From Saliniplasma sp046497075 (lineage in GTDB: Archaea; Thermoplasmatota; Thermoplasmata; Halarchaeoplasmatales; Halarchaeoplasmataceae): a stretch of 64,000 nt of DNA. Location of the stretch: NCBI GenBank assembly GCA_046497075.1, contig JAWOGF010000050.1:25262-89261 (forward strand). Direction: 5' to 3'. Positions 54,084-62,867 of this stretch are shown piece by piece; the stretch's first letter is position 1; the number at the start of each line of letters is the position of its first letter. The notes under the pieces were generated by a model, which was not told the origin of the DNA, did not search any database, and saw only the letters and a list, made by a program, of their open reading frames with translations. The position numbers were made by a program, and so were the translations under genes.

Positions 54084-56738
54084 TCATAGTCGTCGTTTCT
54101 TATTTTGATAGGCTGCCAAAGCTATGGATAAGGCCAATAGCATCAGGATCGAAGTGAATCCGGGCGTACCGTTATCCCCGTCACTTTCATCACCACCGTC
54201 TTTGTCCACTTCTTCAATGTTTACCGTCTCTGTCTGATCGCTAAATTCTATAGTATGTTTTCCTTCCTTTTCAAACTCATGAGTATAATCGAGATCCTCC
54301 GCCTCACCGGCTCCTAGTGTTATACTTTCGATCTCCTCACCATCTATCATCAATCCTAAAGATCCTTCAGCGTTTCCGACATTCTCCACATCGGCTGTTA
54401 TGTTTAATTCGAGTCCGTTCTCTTCAATACTAAAGTAGGGTACTTCAAATTCTGCTACCAATTTTTCAAAGTTGACTGTTATCGATTTGTTTTCGTCCAT
54501 CGTGATATTTATCTCTAGCCCTTCTTCATCTTCAGGTACATTTCCAGTCCACTCTACGAATTCCCAGCCATCAACGGGCGTAGCTTCTACCATCACAATA
54601 TCTCCCTCTTCATAGGTGTGGTTGCCTTCTGAAGGATATATGCTGCCCTCTCCGTCAACCTCTACAGTGAGATCATATGATTGGACTGAACTCTTTTCTT
54701 GGAAGAAAGCTGTTATCTCTTTATCTTCGTTCATCTTTACCGTTATCTCTTCCCCAGTCTTGTCGGTTCCGCTCCACCCGTCGAAGTACCAACCTTTATC
54801 TGGGTTGGCAGTTATCGTCACCTCTTTTCCTTCGATATGGGTATATTTTCCAGGTATAGGTTCAGTAGTGCCGCTTCCCTTTACACCGAGAGTTAAGTCG
54901 TACTCCTGTAGAACCATTACAGTTCTTTCATCCTTGGTGTCATCGCTGCTCACAATCAGATCGTATCCCCCAGCATCACCTTTTTCTGTCTGCCAGATGA
55001 AAGAAGCGGAATGATCCTCTTCCGGTCCAAGCTGTAGTCCCGAGAAAGCATCCTCGTAAACCTTTCCTCCGTTATCATAAACGGTGAGCACTATATCTTG
55101 TGTACCTTCGCTTATTCCAGTGTTCTCTACTTCATAGTCGACTGTTATTTTATCTTCTTCAACAAAATTTTCTTCTCCTTCAGGTGAAGTGATATCTACA
55201 TCGAAGTTCGCTCCTCCTGCTGTAGTGAAACTCCATGTCTTGGATTCGTAATTTTTGTCACCGCATTCAGCCACGGCGTACCACCCGTATGTAGTGTTGG
55301 GTTTTAAATCGTCCCAAGTAGTTCTAGCATAATCACCGCTGGATACTCTTTCTTCAGACCCTATGAAACCCCCGTCGGAACCGTAGAAATCGATGTCCAT
55401 CTCTTCACCATTTTGGTGACCGACGATCACGCTCAATTCTGTGTCCAAACCCACTCCTTCATTTCCATCTTTTGGCTCAGGGAACTTCGGGCTGTTATCG
55501 TGGTGTATACTCAGAGTGGCCACAGCATATTCATCTTCCTCCCCGTCTATCTGTGCGATCAAACCAACAGATGAAAATTCATATGTGGTTTCAGTCATGT
55601 CTTCGGCTATAGGCACCTCTATAACATTTTCAAAATATCCATTTTCATCGGTAGTAGTTTCCCATCTCTCTCGCGGTTCCGCTCCCTGACAGATATCGAT
55701 GATAACGTGCTCATTAGCTTTATCCGGAAATTGTCCTGAAAGAGTGACTTCCTCTCCGACTTGTGCTTCTGATGGTTCTATAGATAATTCGTTGGTGGTC
55801 TCATGGACCTGATAGCCCGTGAGACTCCTTCTCATATCCCCCTGCTCTGTATGGCTGACCTCTTTCACTGGCATCCCGATGTCCGGGCTGTACCATATCT
55901 CTTGAGTTCCATTACTATCACCTGATACAGTGTTATTTATGTGATAACATTCGAACTCACCAGCCGCTACCTGGACAGTTTCCTTAGTATCCACAGTGGT
56001 TTCACTTAGAGAGCTTGTATTTCCCTCAGTATGATTCTCCTGTGTATTATCGCCAACTTCGATCCTATTGTACCCCCAATTATGTATGGTTGTGTTGGCC
56101 CAAAATGAATCGCCGATATTTACCGGGGAATCATAAGTTTCCGCTGGAGGACTGTAACTCTGATTCACGTATGACCATCCTTCTAGTTCACCGAAGGCCC
56201 CTTCGCCATAATAATATCTCAACTTACGGCGTTCAACAACAGCTAGATCACTCATCCTCAGCAGATTATAACCTTCAATATGGCCTCCCTTGATATCTAT
56301 ATTAGTGGATGATGTTTCTATATAACCATCAACGACCTCACCTTCTATGGAGATATTATACGCTAAATATGTCTCCCCCTCGTGGTCGATTTGCTCTATC
56401 GAGTCGACTGTGAAGTTGAGTACATCCTCGAAGTGCAAATATTGCTCCTCTTCTGTATTATTCGTCCAAACGAGATTATCATATGTCCAATAACTACCTA
56501 TCTCCCAGGTAGGCACATCGGCAATAGATGTCGCATGTAAATCATTCTCATCAGTGATATCGTTTCGGTTAAAATCATCTATAACCGTATCTTCTCTTTC
56601 TAAGTTCTCTTCACATAGTTCATCGCCCTCAAAATTACCATAGACCGCCCCTAAAACAGATAAAAAGAGCAACAGGGAAACGGAAAAAACCATTAATATA
56701 AAAGGTCTGCCTGCTTCTTCAGAATTTCTCTCACTCAT
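54084..56738 (-). CDS. PGF-CTERM surface protein with InlB-type repeats, 884 aa
   Basis: ATG 56738 has GGA 6 nt upstream (GTG 56747 is the alternative). An N-terminal hydrophobic helix (FILMVFSVSLLLFLSVLGAV) serves as signal or anchor. The exported part has beta-sandwich domains; one ends in LKPNTTYGWYAVAECGD, a fibronectin-III-like stretch, followed by a CARDB-like domain and two bacterial Ig/InlB_B-type repeats (EEGDIVMVEATPVDGWEFVEWTG and a sister). The C-terminus GTPGFTSILMLLAL...NKKRRL is a PGF-CTERM signal for archaeosortase A, meaning cleavage and lipid anchoring. The gene lies wholly between two direct repeats and looks inserted. Confidence 0.88.
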   Translation of the reverse strand: MSERNSEEAGRPFILMVFSVSLLLFLSVLGAVYGNFEGDELCEENLEREDTVIDDFNRNDITDENDLHATSIADVPTWEIGSYWTYDNLVWTNNTEEEQYLHFEDVLNFTVDSIEQIDHEGETYLAYNISIEGEVVDGYIETSSTNIDIKGGHIEGYNLLRMSDLAVVERRKLRYYYGEGAFGELEGWSYVNQSYSPPAETYDSPVNIGDSFWANTTIHNWGYNRIEVGDNTQENHTEGNTSSLSETTVDTKETVQVAAGEFECYHINNTVSGDSNGTQEIWYSPDIGMPVKEVSHTEQGDMRRSLTGYQVHETTNELSIEPSEAQVGEEVTLSGQFPDKANEHVIIDICQGAEPRERWETTTDENGYFENVIEVPIAEDMTETTYEFSSVGLIAQIDGEEDEYAVATLSIHHDNSPKFPEPKDGNEGVGLDTELSVIVGHQNGEEMDIDFYGSDGGFIGSEERVSSGDYARTTWDDLKPNTTYGWYAVAECGDKNYESKTWSFTTAGGANFDVDITSPEGEENFVEEDKITVDYEVENTGISEGTQDIVLTVYDNGGKVYEDAFSGLQLGPEEDHSASFIWQTEKGDAGGYDLIVSSDDTKDERTVMVLQEYDLTLGVKGSGTTEPIPGKYTHIEGKEVTITANPDKGWYFDGWSGTDKTGEEITVKMNEDKEITAFFQEKSSVQSYDLTVEVDGEGSIYPSEGNHTYEEGDIVMVEATPVDGWEFVEWTGNVPEDEEGLEINITMDENKSITVNFEKLVAEFEVPYFSIEENGLELNITADVENVGNAEGSLGLMIDGEEIESITLGAGEAEDLDYTHEFEKEGKHTIEFSDQTETVNIEEVDKDGGDESDGDNGTPGFTSILMLLALSIALAAYQNKKRRL

Positions 56739-56870
56739 ATCGTCCACATGCTGAATCAGGCTAGCTAAACCATATAAAAATTATGTAAACATGTGTGTCG
56801 ATTTTTTACCTACAATAGGTCATTCCAGTATAACCGTTATAGCACTTTCGTTCTGCACTAGCTATTTTTT

Positions 56871-57106
56871 AGTAACACTTTCCTATACTCATCAGCATTC
56901 GAACCTGAAATCATGTGAAGATCACAGCTCCTCCGATAGCTGTACGGCGGAGTCCACTGCGCAGTTCATGCCGATCCCAGAAGATTTGATACAGTCGCCG
57001 ACCATGTAAAGACCTTCTACGGGCGTGTCCGAAGTCGGCTTTTCATTATCGATCGTCTTCGCAACACCGTCTAGATGGTAAATAGTTGGATAGATAGCAA
57101 ATTTGA
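56871..57106. repeat. ~236-bp direct repeat, copy 2
   Basis: Contains a truncated UbiA end (SNTFLYSSAFEPE then stop) that has no gene in front of it, followed by the true 3' end of the CrtI-like gene. Partner of 53739-53974. The ~130 bp before it (56739-56870) show nothing else. Confidence 0.85.
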
Positions 57107-58310
57107 GATGATCTCTGAAACCCGGTACCAATATCTCCATGTTTTTGTCTAGAGCCTTTCTCAGCTTCTTTACTGTGCCTTTGTCCTTCGCCTCTTCAGG
57201 CGTACATATGATATAGGCCTGGACCAGGTATTCACCTTCAGGCGACATATTCATCTCAGGTTTTACAGTCTGGAAATCGATTATACCTGCAGCATGATCA
57301 CCTTGTATGCCCATGTTCTTCTCTCTGAAAGCGATCGGTTTCCTTAAAACATCCTCATCTAGGTGTTCCAGCGCATAGTAAGCACAAACGCTACCGCTAC
57401 CTTCTAGATTAACAAGTTTGTCCACGTACGCATCTGGAAAGTGTTTTTCAGAAGTGATCTCAAATAGGTCTTGAACTGGAAGATTAGAGATGACTATATC
57501 TAGTTTCTTTTCCTCTCCGTCGACTATAACTCCTTTGGCTTCGCCCCCGTCTATCTGGATCTTATCGACTTCTCTTCCCAGGTTTACTTTTCCGCCGTTC
57601 TTTTTTATTATTTCAGCTAACCCTTCAGCAAGGGTACCGCTTCCATCTCTTGGGTAGCCCGTGGGCTCAGCATCTCCACCCCACTGTCGCAGCACTTCCA
57701 GGACCTCAGCGGTCGATATCTTCTCAAGGTCATTCACAGTAGAGATAAACCTGGCTGAGGTACCGAGGGCATCCTTTATCAGACCTCCACAGTATTTATC
57801 TATGGTTTCACTTATCGGTGTCTTCTGCGTCTTAGAGATCATCGTATCTGTTCTCAATGAAAACCTGAGTAGAAGTGGTAAAAGTCTTAACTTGTCCCTG
57901 AGCCTTAAGGAATCATTGAAATCCTGTATCACTTCACCCTCGGGTGAGATCACACCGAACTTAGAGACGGAATAATTGGGTTCTATCCCCTCCTTATTCA
58001 ATATCTTTGTCAGCGATACATTCCTAGCGTAGCCTAGCAGATGGAAACCTAGGTCTAATCTGTAGCCTTCCAGCATATCCTTTTCAAAGATCTCCTCAAG
58101 AGACGGTTTTGAGTGGGGCAGCCACATATCGAAACGGTGGAGTATATTTTTATATTCTTGGAGCGTTAAATCGTTTCCATCAAGCGTAAGAGCTCTCCCA
58201 CCAACCAATTTCTCTTTTTCAAAAACTTCTACGTCATATCCCTTTTGAGATAAAAGAGCGCCAGTGGTGAGACCCCCGAGCCCAGCGCCAATGATACCTA
58301 TCTTTTTCAT
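56922..58310 (-). CDS. CrtI-like FAD-dependent oxidoreductase (phytoene desaturase family)
   Basis: 462 aa. N-terminal GIIGAGLGGLTTGALLSQKG and VFEKEKLVGGRA form the FAD-binding dinucleotide fold; GLYMVGDCIKSSGIGMN near the C-terminus is the second FAD contact of the CrtI/NAD(P)-FAD group. Members desaturate or saturate isoprenoid chains; in archaea this family includes carotenoid desaturases and related enzymes on prenyl lipids. With UbiA enzymes around it, a role in carotenoid or prenyl-lipid synthesis is likely; a specific reaction cannot be assigned. Confidence 0.85.
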   Translation of the reverse strand: MKKIGIIGAGLGGLTTGALLSQKGYDVEVFEKEKLVGGRALTLDGNDLTLQEYKNILHRFDMWLPHSKPSLEEIFEKDMLEGYRLDLGFHLLGYARNVSLTKILNKEGIEPNYSVSKFGVISPEGEVIQDFNDSLRLRDKLRLLPLLLRFSLRTDTMISKTQKTPISETIDKYCGGLIKDALGTSARFISTVNDLEKISTAEVLEVLRQWGGDAEPTGYPRDGSGTLAEGLAEIIKKNGGKVNLGREVDKIQIDGGEAKGVIVDGEEKKLDIVISNLPVQDLFEITSEKHFPDAYVDKLVNLEGSGSVCAYYALEHLDEDVLRKPIAFREKNMGIQGDHAAGIIDFQTVKPEMNMSPEGEYLVQAYIICTPEEAKDKGTVKKLRKALDKNMEILVPGFRDHLKFAIYPTIYHLDGVAKTIDNEKPTSDTPVEGLYMVGDCIKSSGIGMNCAVDSAVQLSEEL

Positions 58311-58391
58311 ATGAGTTTCCTCCTGACCAGGCCTTTAAAAACTACCATATTCAAGCAGCAGTATTATATTTAAGCTTTGTTTCGCAGAGTG

Positions 58392-58418
58392 GATAAACGT
58401 TCTGTATAAACGTTTATC
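58392..58418. promoter_or_regulatory. Inverted repeat between divergent CrtI-like and glycosyltransferase genes
   Basis: GATAAACG (58392-58399) and CGTTTATC (58411-58418) are perfect complements, 11 nt apart; the half-site ATAAACGT also recurs directly. It lies 20 bp upstream of the TATA-like ACTTATATCC (58429-58438) of the glycosyltransferase. A regulator site for both genes is plausible. Confidence 0.45.
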
Positions 58419-58462
58419 GACCGTTGATTACTTATATCCTAGACTCCATAAACCCGAATGAT

Positions 58463-59770
58463 ATGAGCGATAAGAGTACCGATCCTTCTGAACCTCTAGT
58501 CGGTTTTTTACCCTGTTTTTTCAGTATGGGGGAAGCTATCCCCGTTATAAAGATCGCAGAAGAGTACATAGGTAGAGGAGGTTCTGCAGTTGTATTCAGC
58601 CACGGCGGTGATTATGAAGATCTGGTAGATGATCTTGATACAGAAGTTATACAGCTCAATGACATCTGGGATGGCGTTTCTAAAGATAGTGATGAATTCT
58701 TCAAAGAGGGAAACAAGCTCCATCAACTGGTGCGTACCATCTATCCTCCTGACAATATAAGAAGGTGTGTAGATGAAGAGGTCAAGGCTTTCCGTGAAAC
58801 GGGCATCGATATGATAGTCTGTTCTTTCAATCTGACCGTGACCATTTCCTCGAAGGTAGTAGGTATACCACAGGTAGCGGTCGTTTCAGGGACCGCTATC
58901 CCACCATATTACGAGGAATGGGCGACCTTTATCGATAATTTTGAAAATAAAGTCACACAACTATTTCCAGACTCTATAAAGAACCGATTTATACGATTGT
59001 TTCTCCGGCATAACAAACTCGGAATTAGCTTATTCAATAAAGTCGCACCAGAGTATGGTGTAGATAAATTCCGGACGTATGAAAATGTATACTGTGGCGA
59101 GCGATCACTGGTTTGTGATGATCTGAGTTATCTAGACATCTCTCCTACCGAAGAGTTCCCGAAAGAAAACTTTATCGGACCGATCGTTTACGGGGACCCG
59201 TCCGAGTTCCATCGAGAGAACGTAGACGACGATGTTAAGGCACATATACAGGGTGATGGTAACTCAATAATTGTAGTCATGGGTAGCACCGGTGTTAAGG
59301 AGATATTCCTTGATATCGTTGATCTCTTCGATGGTACGGATTACAATGTTATCTTCGCCTATACCAACCTGTTGAGCGAGGAGGAACTTCCTTCAACCCA
59401 TGAAAATATACTGTTCAAGGAATTCGTATCGCTTGCAGATGTTTCAAAGATGACAGACCTGGCTATCACTCACGGCGGTAGAGGTACGGTCCAGACCCTA
59501 GCGTACTCAGGTAAACCAGCTATATGTGTACCTATGTTCATCGAGCACCAGTATAACGTGGAAAATATGGTCCGACAGGGTACTACCATCAAGATAAAAA
59601 AGAAGAGTTTCTCGACTGACAAGCTGGAAGAGGCTGTCGACAAGATATTCAACAATTATGATGAATACCTTAAAAACGCTAAAAAGGTAGCTGACCGGTT
59701 ACCAGAGGAACTCGGTGAATCAAAGGGTGCCCGTAGGATCCGTGAACTGGCTAACCAGTATTATCAATAA
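58463..59770 (+). CDS. GT1-family UDP-glycosyltransferase
   Basis: 435 aa from ATG 58463, which fits a leaderless transcript from the TATA-like box ~30 nt upstream; an in-frame TTG at 58424 is less likely. GT-B fold: an N-terminal GFLPCFFSMGEAIPVIKIA acceptor domain and a C-terminal UDP-sugar domain with IIVVMGSTGVKEIF and the signature THGGRGTVQTLAYSGKPAICVPMFIEHQYNVENM. Relatives glycosylate lipids, carotenoids and polyketides. Next to CrtI-like and UbiA genes, a prenyl lipid or carotenoid acceptor is plausible. Its stop overlaps the convergent sulfotransferase end by 7 bp. Confidence 0.88.
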   Translation: MSDKSTDPSEPLVGFLPCFFSMGEAIPVIKIAEEYIGRGGSAVVFSHGGDYEDLVDDLDTEVIQLNDIWDGVSKDSDEFFKEGNKLHQLVRTIYPPDNIRRCVDEEVKAFRETGIDMIVCSFNLTVTISSKVVGIPQVAVVSGTAIPPYYEEWATFIDNFENKVTQLFPDSIKNRFIRLFLRHNKLGISLFNKVAPEYGVDKFRTYENVYCGERSLVCDDLSYLDISPTEEFPKENFIGPIVYGDPSEFHRENVDDDVKAHIQGDGNSIIVVMGSTGVKEIFLDIVDLFDGTDYNVIFAYTNLLSEEELPSTHENILFKEFVSLADVSKMTDLAITHGGRGTVQTLAYSGKPAICVPMFIEHQYNVENMVRQGTTIKIKKKSFSTDKLEEAVDKIFNNYDEYLKNAKKVADRLPEELGESKGARRIRELANQYYQ

Positions 59771-60732
59771 CCGTCATACCCAAAATATTCGCAGTAGTGA
59801 TCCATGTGTCTCATGACATATCCTTTTAGTTTTTTTACACAATCTTCCGTTGATGTATCGCGGGGGCTTATGAATGAAGAAAAATCCATATCTTTTCCAT
59901 CCTCACACCCTAGGAAATCTAGAAGATCCTCCATAGTCCCTTGAGGAGTATTACACAATTCTTCGTATTTAACATGGGTATATGAATCTTCAGGGATCTC
60001 CTTAACCTGCTCTAAGAACCTCTCAGTTGCTTTTTCTTCCACTTTAGTGATCGCTAAAAGCGGTAGCATAGAAATATTGTCGAAGAAGAAGCGTATAAGA
60101 CGCAGTCTAAACTGTCTGTTATACAAGCGCTGGTAATGATCGAATATGCGCATAGAATATGGGTTTTTATATTTCACCAAGTGATGGATAGCGCGAAAAG
60201 TAGAATCGAATATATCTATAGGGTTACGGGCTATGAAGACGAACTTAGCGTCTGGAAATTTATTTTGTATATACTTGACATTCTGGAAATCAAATGGATT
60301 CTTAAGTAGAAGAGGATTATCTCCTTCTGATATGAATTGGATCTTCTTCCCCATCTCAGTGAACCTACCCACTGTGGTGGGTTTGATATACATCTCAGTT
60401 AATTCACTGCCGAGTATGTATCCGTACTCCTCAGGAAAATCCGCAGTGATATCTAATCTATCTATACCTCTATCATCGACGCCTTCTTTATCGAATTCAT
60501 CATCGAGCTCCTGTCGCGCTTGTTCTTCTTTTTCGTTCAGATGATTGTATATGAGTCGGTCATAATTTATAACATGATATGATGTAACTGCATTGAAACA
60601 ACCTGTTTTTGTAAGCATCTTATATAGGATACTTGTGCCGGAACGGGGGAGACCCAATACGAATATAGGTTTGAAGCTGGTGTTCTCTAACCTGTCTAGA
60701 TAGACTCTGTCTAAGGTTTTATCCTTCTTCAT
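59764..60732 (-). CDS. Sulfotransferase
   Basis: 322 aa from ATG 60732, which has GGTGG 5 nt upstream; ATG 60768 abuts AGAGG with no spacing and seems less likely. FVLGLPRSGTSILY is the 5'-phosphosulfate-binding P-loop, and FVFIARNPIDIFDSTFRA contains the 3'-phosphate-binding Arg/Ser pair, together binding PAPS. Transfers sulfate to a hydroxyl or amino group, probably of a glycolipid given the neighbours. Part of a minus-strand operon with a nucleotidyltransferase and UbiA gene. Confidence 0.88.
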   Translation of the reverse strand: MKKDKTLDRVYLDRLENTSFKPIFVLGLPRSGTSILYKMLTKTGCFNAVTSYHVINYDRLIYNHLNEKEEQARQELDDEFDKEGVDDRGIDRLDITADFPEEYGYILGSELTEMYIKPTTVGRFTEMGKKIQFISEGDNPLLLKNPFDFQNVKYIQNKFPDAKFVFIARNPIDIFDSTFRAIHHLVKYKNPYSMRIFDHYQRLYNRQFRLRLIRFFFDNISMLPLLAITKVEEKATERFLEQVKEIPEDSYTHVKYEELCNTPQGTMEDLLDFLGCEDGKDMDFSSFISPRDTSTEDCVKKLKGYVMRHMDHYCEYFGYDGY

Positions 60733-60774
60733 AGTTCCACCGTCGTAGTAAGAATCTCCCAGTATCATCCTCTT

Positions 60775-61488
60775 TCACTTTCCTTCATACCTATGTGCAT
60801 CTTTAAGGTCTCTAGGGGTGTTAACGTTGATGTACTCTCCGTCAAAATGTAGGGGTTTAATCTCTTCACCATGGTCGGCCATGGTCTGTATAACATCAGT
60901 TATCTCAACAGTGTTATTTAGATCTGATTGCGGTGTCATAGGGATGTAATCGAATAATTTCTTTTGGAAAAGATAGAGGCCCATCCCACAGAGATCATTC
61001 ACGATCTGCGATGGTTTTTCCACTACTTTATCCACTGTATCTCCTTCTATCTGGACTGAGTAATTTTGTTTTATCTCCTCTTCATCTTCGGTCTTTATTA
61101 CTCCGATCCCCTGGTTGATCTCTTCAGGCATCTCAAATTCTCCGTCCATATAACAGTCCCCTAAGACCACTAGGAACTTATCATTTACCAAGTCCTCAGT
61201 ATAGGTAAGGGCATCGGCAATACCATTGAGCTCCTTCTGCTCTACGAATTCAGCGTTCACCGGTAGCTCTTGAGCAAAATCTATCACTTTTTCTTTCTCG
61301 TAGCCTACTACAAAAACAAAATCGTCTGTATACTTACTCCAGTAATCCACTACATGAGACAGTATTGGCTCTCCATCTACAGGTAATAGAACCTTGGGAA
61401 TTTTTTCGGAGTGCGGCCTTAACCTTGTGCCTTTTCCGGCACACAGAACAACACATTTCGAGTCCTCGTCTAAAAAATTGTTATCCAT
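60775..61488 (-). CDS. Sugar-phosphate nucleotidyltransferase
   Basis: 237 aa NTP-transferase domain, single and without an acyltransferase extension. CVVLCAGKGTRLRPHSEKIPKVLLPVDG is the NTP-binding signature with its catalytic Lys; VVLGDCYMDGEF is the metal-binding Asp segment. It makes an NDP-sugar (UDP-, dTDP- or CDP-type, or an alcohol-phosphate analogue) for the neighbouring transferases. A strong GGAGGT ribosome site sits 5 nt before ATG 61488. Confidence 0.9.
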   Translation of the reverse strand: MDNNFLDEDSKCVVLCAGKGTRLRPHSEKIPKVLLPVDGEPILSHVVDYWSKYTDDFVFVVGYEKEKVIDFAQELPVNAEFVEQKELNGIADALTYTEDLVNDKFLVVLGDCYMDGEFEMPEEINQGIGVIKTEDEEEIKQNYSVQIEGDTVDKVVEKPSQIVNDLCGMGLYLFQKKLFDYIPMTPQSDLNNTVEITDVIQTMADHGEEIKPLHFDGEYINVNTPRDLKDAHRYEGK

Positions 61489-61561
61489 ATTTTACCTCCA
61501 GTTTTTTTAAGGATATTCCTATTTTCAGTTTGATGTGCGTATTAGAATAAAGGTTTGATTG

Positions 61562-62521
61562 TCACAGAATCAGCGCGATGGCTGTCAAAAGGAACCACCC
61601 CCCTAGGACCAAATAGAATATCTGCCAGACCATATTATTTTCCAGATGCTCTATTGCCTTACTCTTCCCAAGATACATGTGCATTACCAACGTAGGAATT
61701 GCAAGTATCAGGAGAAGGTAAGAAGAAAATGGAACGATATCATACCACAGGAATAAACCCAGGATCACGAACGATGCCACTGATGGAAATATTATGATCT
61801 TCTTCAACTTCTCGACACCATAATAAACAGCTGGGGTATTGATACCGTATTTTGCGTCACCTTCTATATCATCGATATCCTTTGCACTCTGCCATCCTAG
61901 AACCCATAAGAATATACATAGACCTATCATCCATGGAATGGGATTAAAAACATCGCCAAAAACCGCCCAGGCGGCAGGGAGTGGCAGTAATCCTCTACTG
62001 AATGCCATCGATATGTTATTGAGCCATAATCTTTTCTTTAATCGAAGCGGCTCAAAATTATATGCAACTATAACAACATAGATTATCGAGACCATCATCC
62101 CAAATTGAGCGGCTATCAAAAACGCACTCGCGATCGAAAAGAGAGCCAACCCCCATCCAATAGAGATAGCCTCTTCCTGGCTTATGACACCACTCGGGAT
62201 AGGTCGATAGCCTTTGTCATTAATCCGGTCGAGTTCAGGGGGATCACACGCCTGGTTACTGATCTGACCTGATGCCTGTGCTATCATCATAGCGATCCCT
62301 GCGAAAAGGAGTTCGTATATCCTGTCACCCATCAGATGCAGCTCACTCGCATATCCCATCTGGGCCATAGCTCCAAAGAGGACAGCCAACATCGGAGCGA
62401 AAAGAGTGAACGGTCTAAACAACTGGATTAATGCTCTCATTCTTTCAGAAAGAGGTACATTTGGGTATCGTGCTTTGATACCCATACCAGTATTTTTAAG
62501 ATTATCTTTGTTCATTCTCAT
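61562..62521 (-). CDS. UbiA-family prenyltransferase (copy 2)
   Basis: 319 aa, about eight spans. NQACDPPELDRINDKGYRPIPSG is the first Asp motif (with the Pro-Ile-Pro-Ser-Gly tail common to UbiA), and KDIDDIEGDAKYGINT the second. Differs clearly from copies 1 and 3, so they likely have different acceptors. Its start lies inside the 3' end of a small gene (62502-62651), so translation is coupled to that gene. Lies upstream of the nucleotidyltransferase and sulfotransferase genes. Confidence 0.88.
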   Translation of the reverse strand: MRMNKDNLKNTGMGIKARYPNVPLSERMRALIQLFRPFTLFAPMLAVLFGAMAQMGYASELHLMGDRIYELLFAGIAMMIAQASGQISNQACDPPELDRINDKGYRPIPSGVISQEEAISIGWGLALFSIASAFLIAAQFGMMVSIIYVVIVAYNFEPLRLKKRLWLNNISMAFSRGLLPLPAAWAVFGDVFNPIPWMIGLCIFLWVLGWQSAKDIDDIEGDAKYGINTPAVYYGVEKLKKIIIFPSVASFVILGLFLWYDIVPFSSYLLLILAIPTLVMHMYLGKSKAIEHLENNMVWQIFYLVLGGWFLLTAIALIL

Positions 62522-62651
62522 CGTCTCCGTCTCTGTTCCCGTCTCTGTCTCTGTCGACCGATCTCCTCTGATGATCTAAGTATGCTCGTATCCTCACAGG
62601 AAAACGGTCTGTGTTACCATGAGGGGCGGTCATCTTTACTTTTAGAAACAT
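62502..62651 (-). CDS. Small 49-aa Asp/Arg-rich protein coupled to UbiA copy 2
   Basis: ATG 62651 has GGTGG 6 nt upstream, the same ribosome-site form used by other genes here. The N-terminal half (MFLKVKMTAPHGNTDRFPVRIRAYLDHQ) looks globular; the C-terminal half is repetitive (DRDRDGNRDGDDENE) because of an AGAGAC/CTCTGT microsatellite at 62521-62560. The stop lies 18 bp inside the UbiA gene. No family recognised. Confidence 0.5.
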   Translation of the reverse strand: MFLKVKMTAPHGNTDRFPVRIRAYLDHQRRSVDRDRDGNRDGDDENEQR

Positions 62652-62867
62652 AATATACCACCTTTCGATAATTTACATCATACCATGCTAAACACAATAG
62701 GTTCATAGCTATGAGAGAGAGTCCATGGTGTAAAATACAAATATTACGTATATAAAGCCTGATAACACATGTAGTCCGTTTAGTTTAAAATAAAATTAGA
62801 TGGCAATAAATATGATCGTTTCATAATTATAATGTCTAAAGTGCATGATTTAGTATGAGAATATTTG
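62652..62867. other. Intergenic region between two UbiA-related transcription units
   Basis: 216 bp with no frame. On the minus strand CTTTATATACG (near 62750-62760) could be the TATA box of the small-gene/UbiA/nucleotidyltransferase/sulfotransferase operon, with a leader of about 75 nt. Otherwise featureless. Confidence 0.4.
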
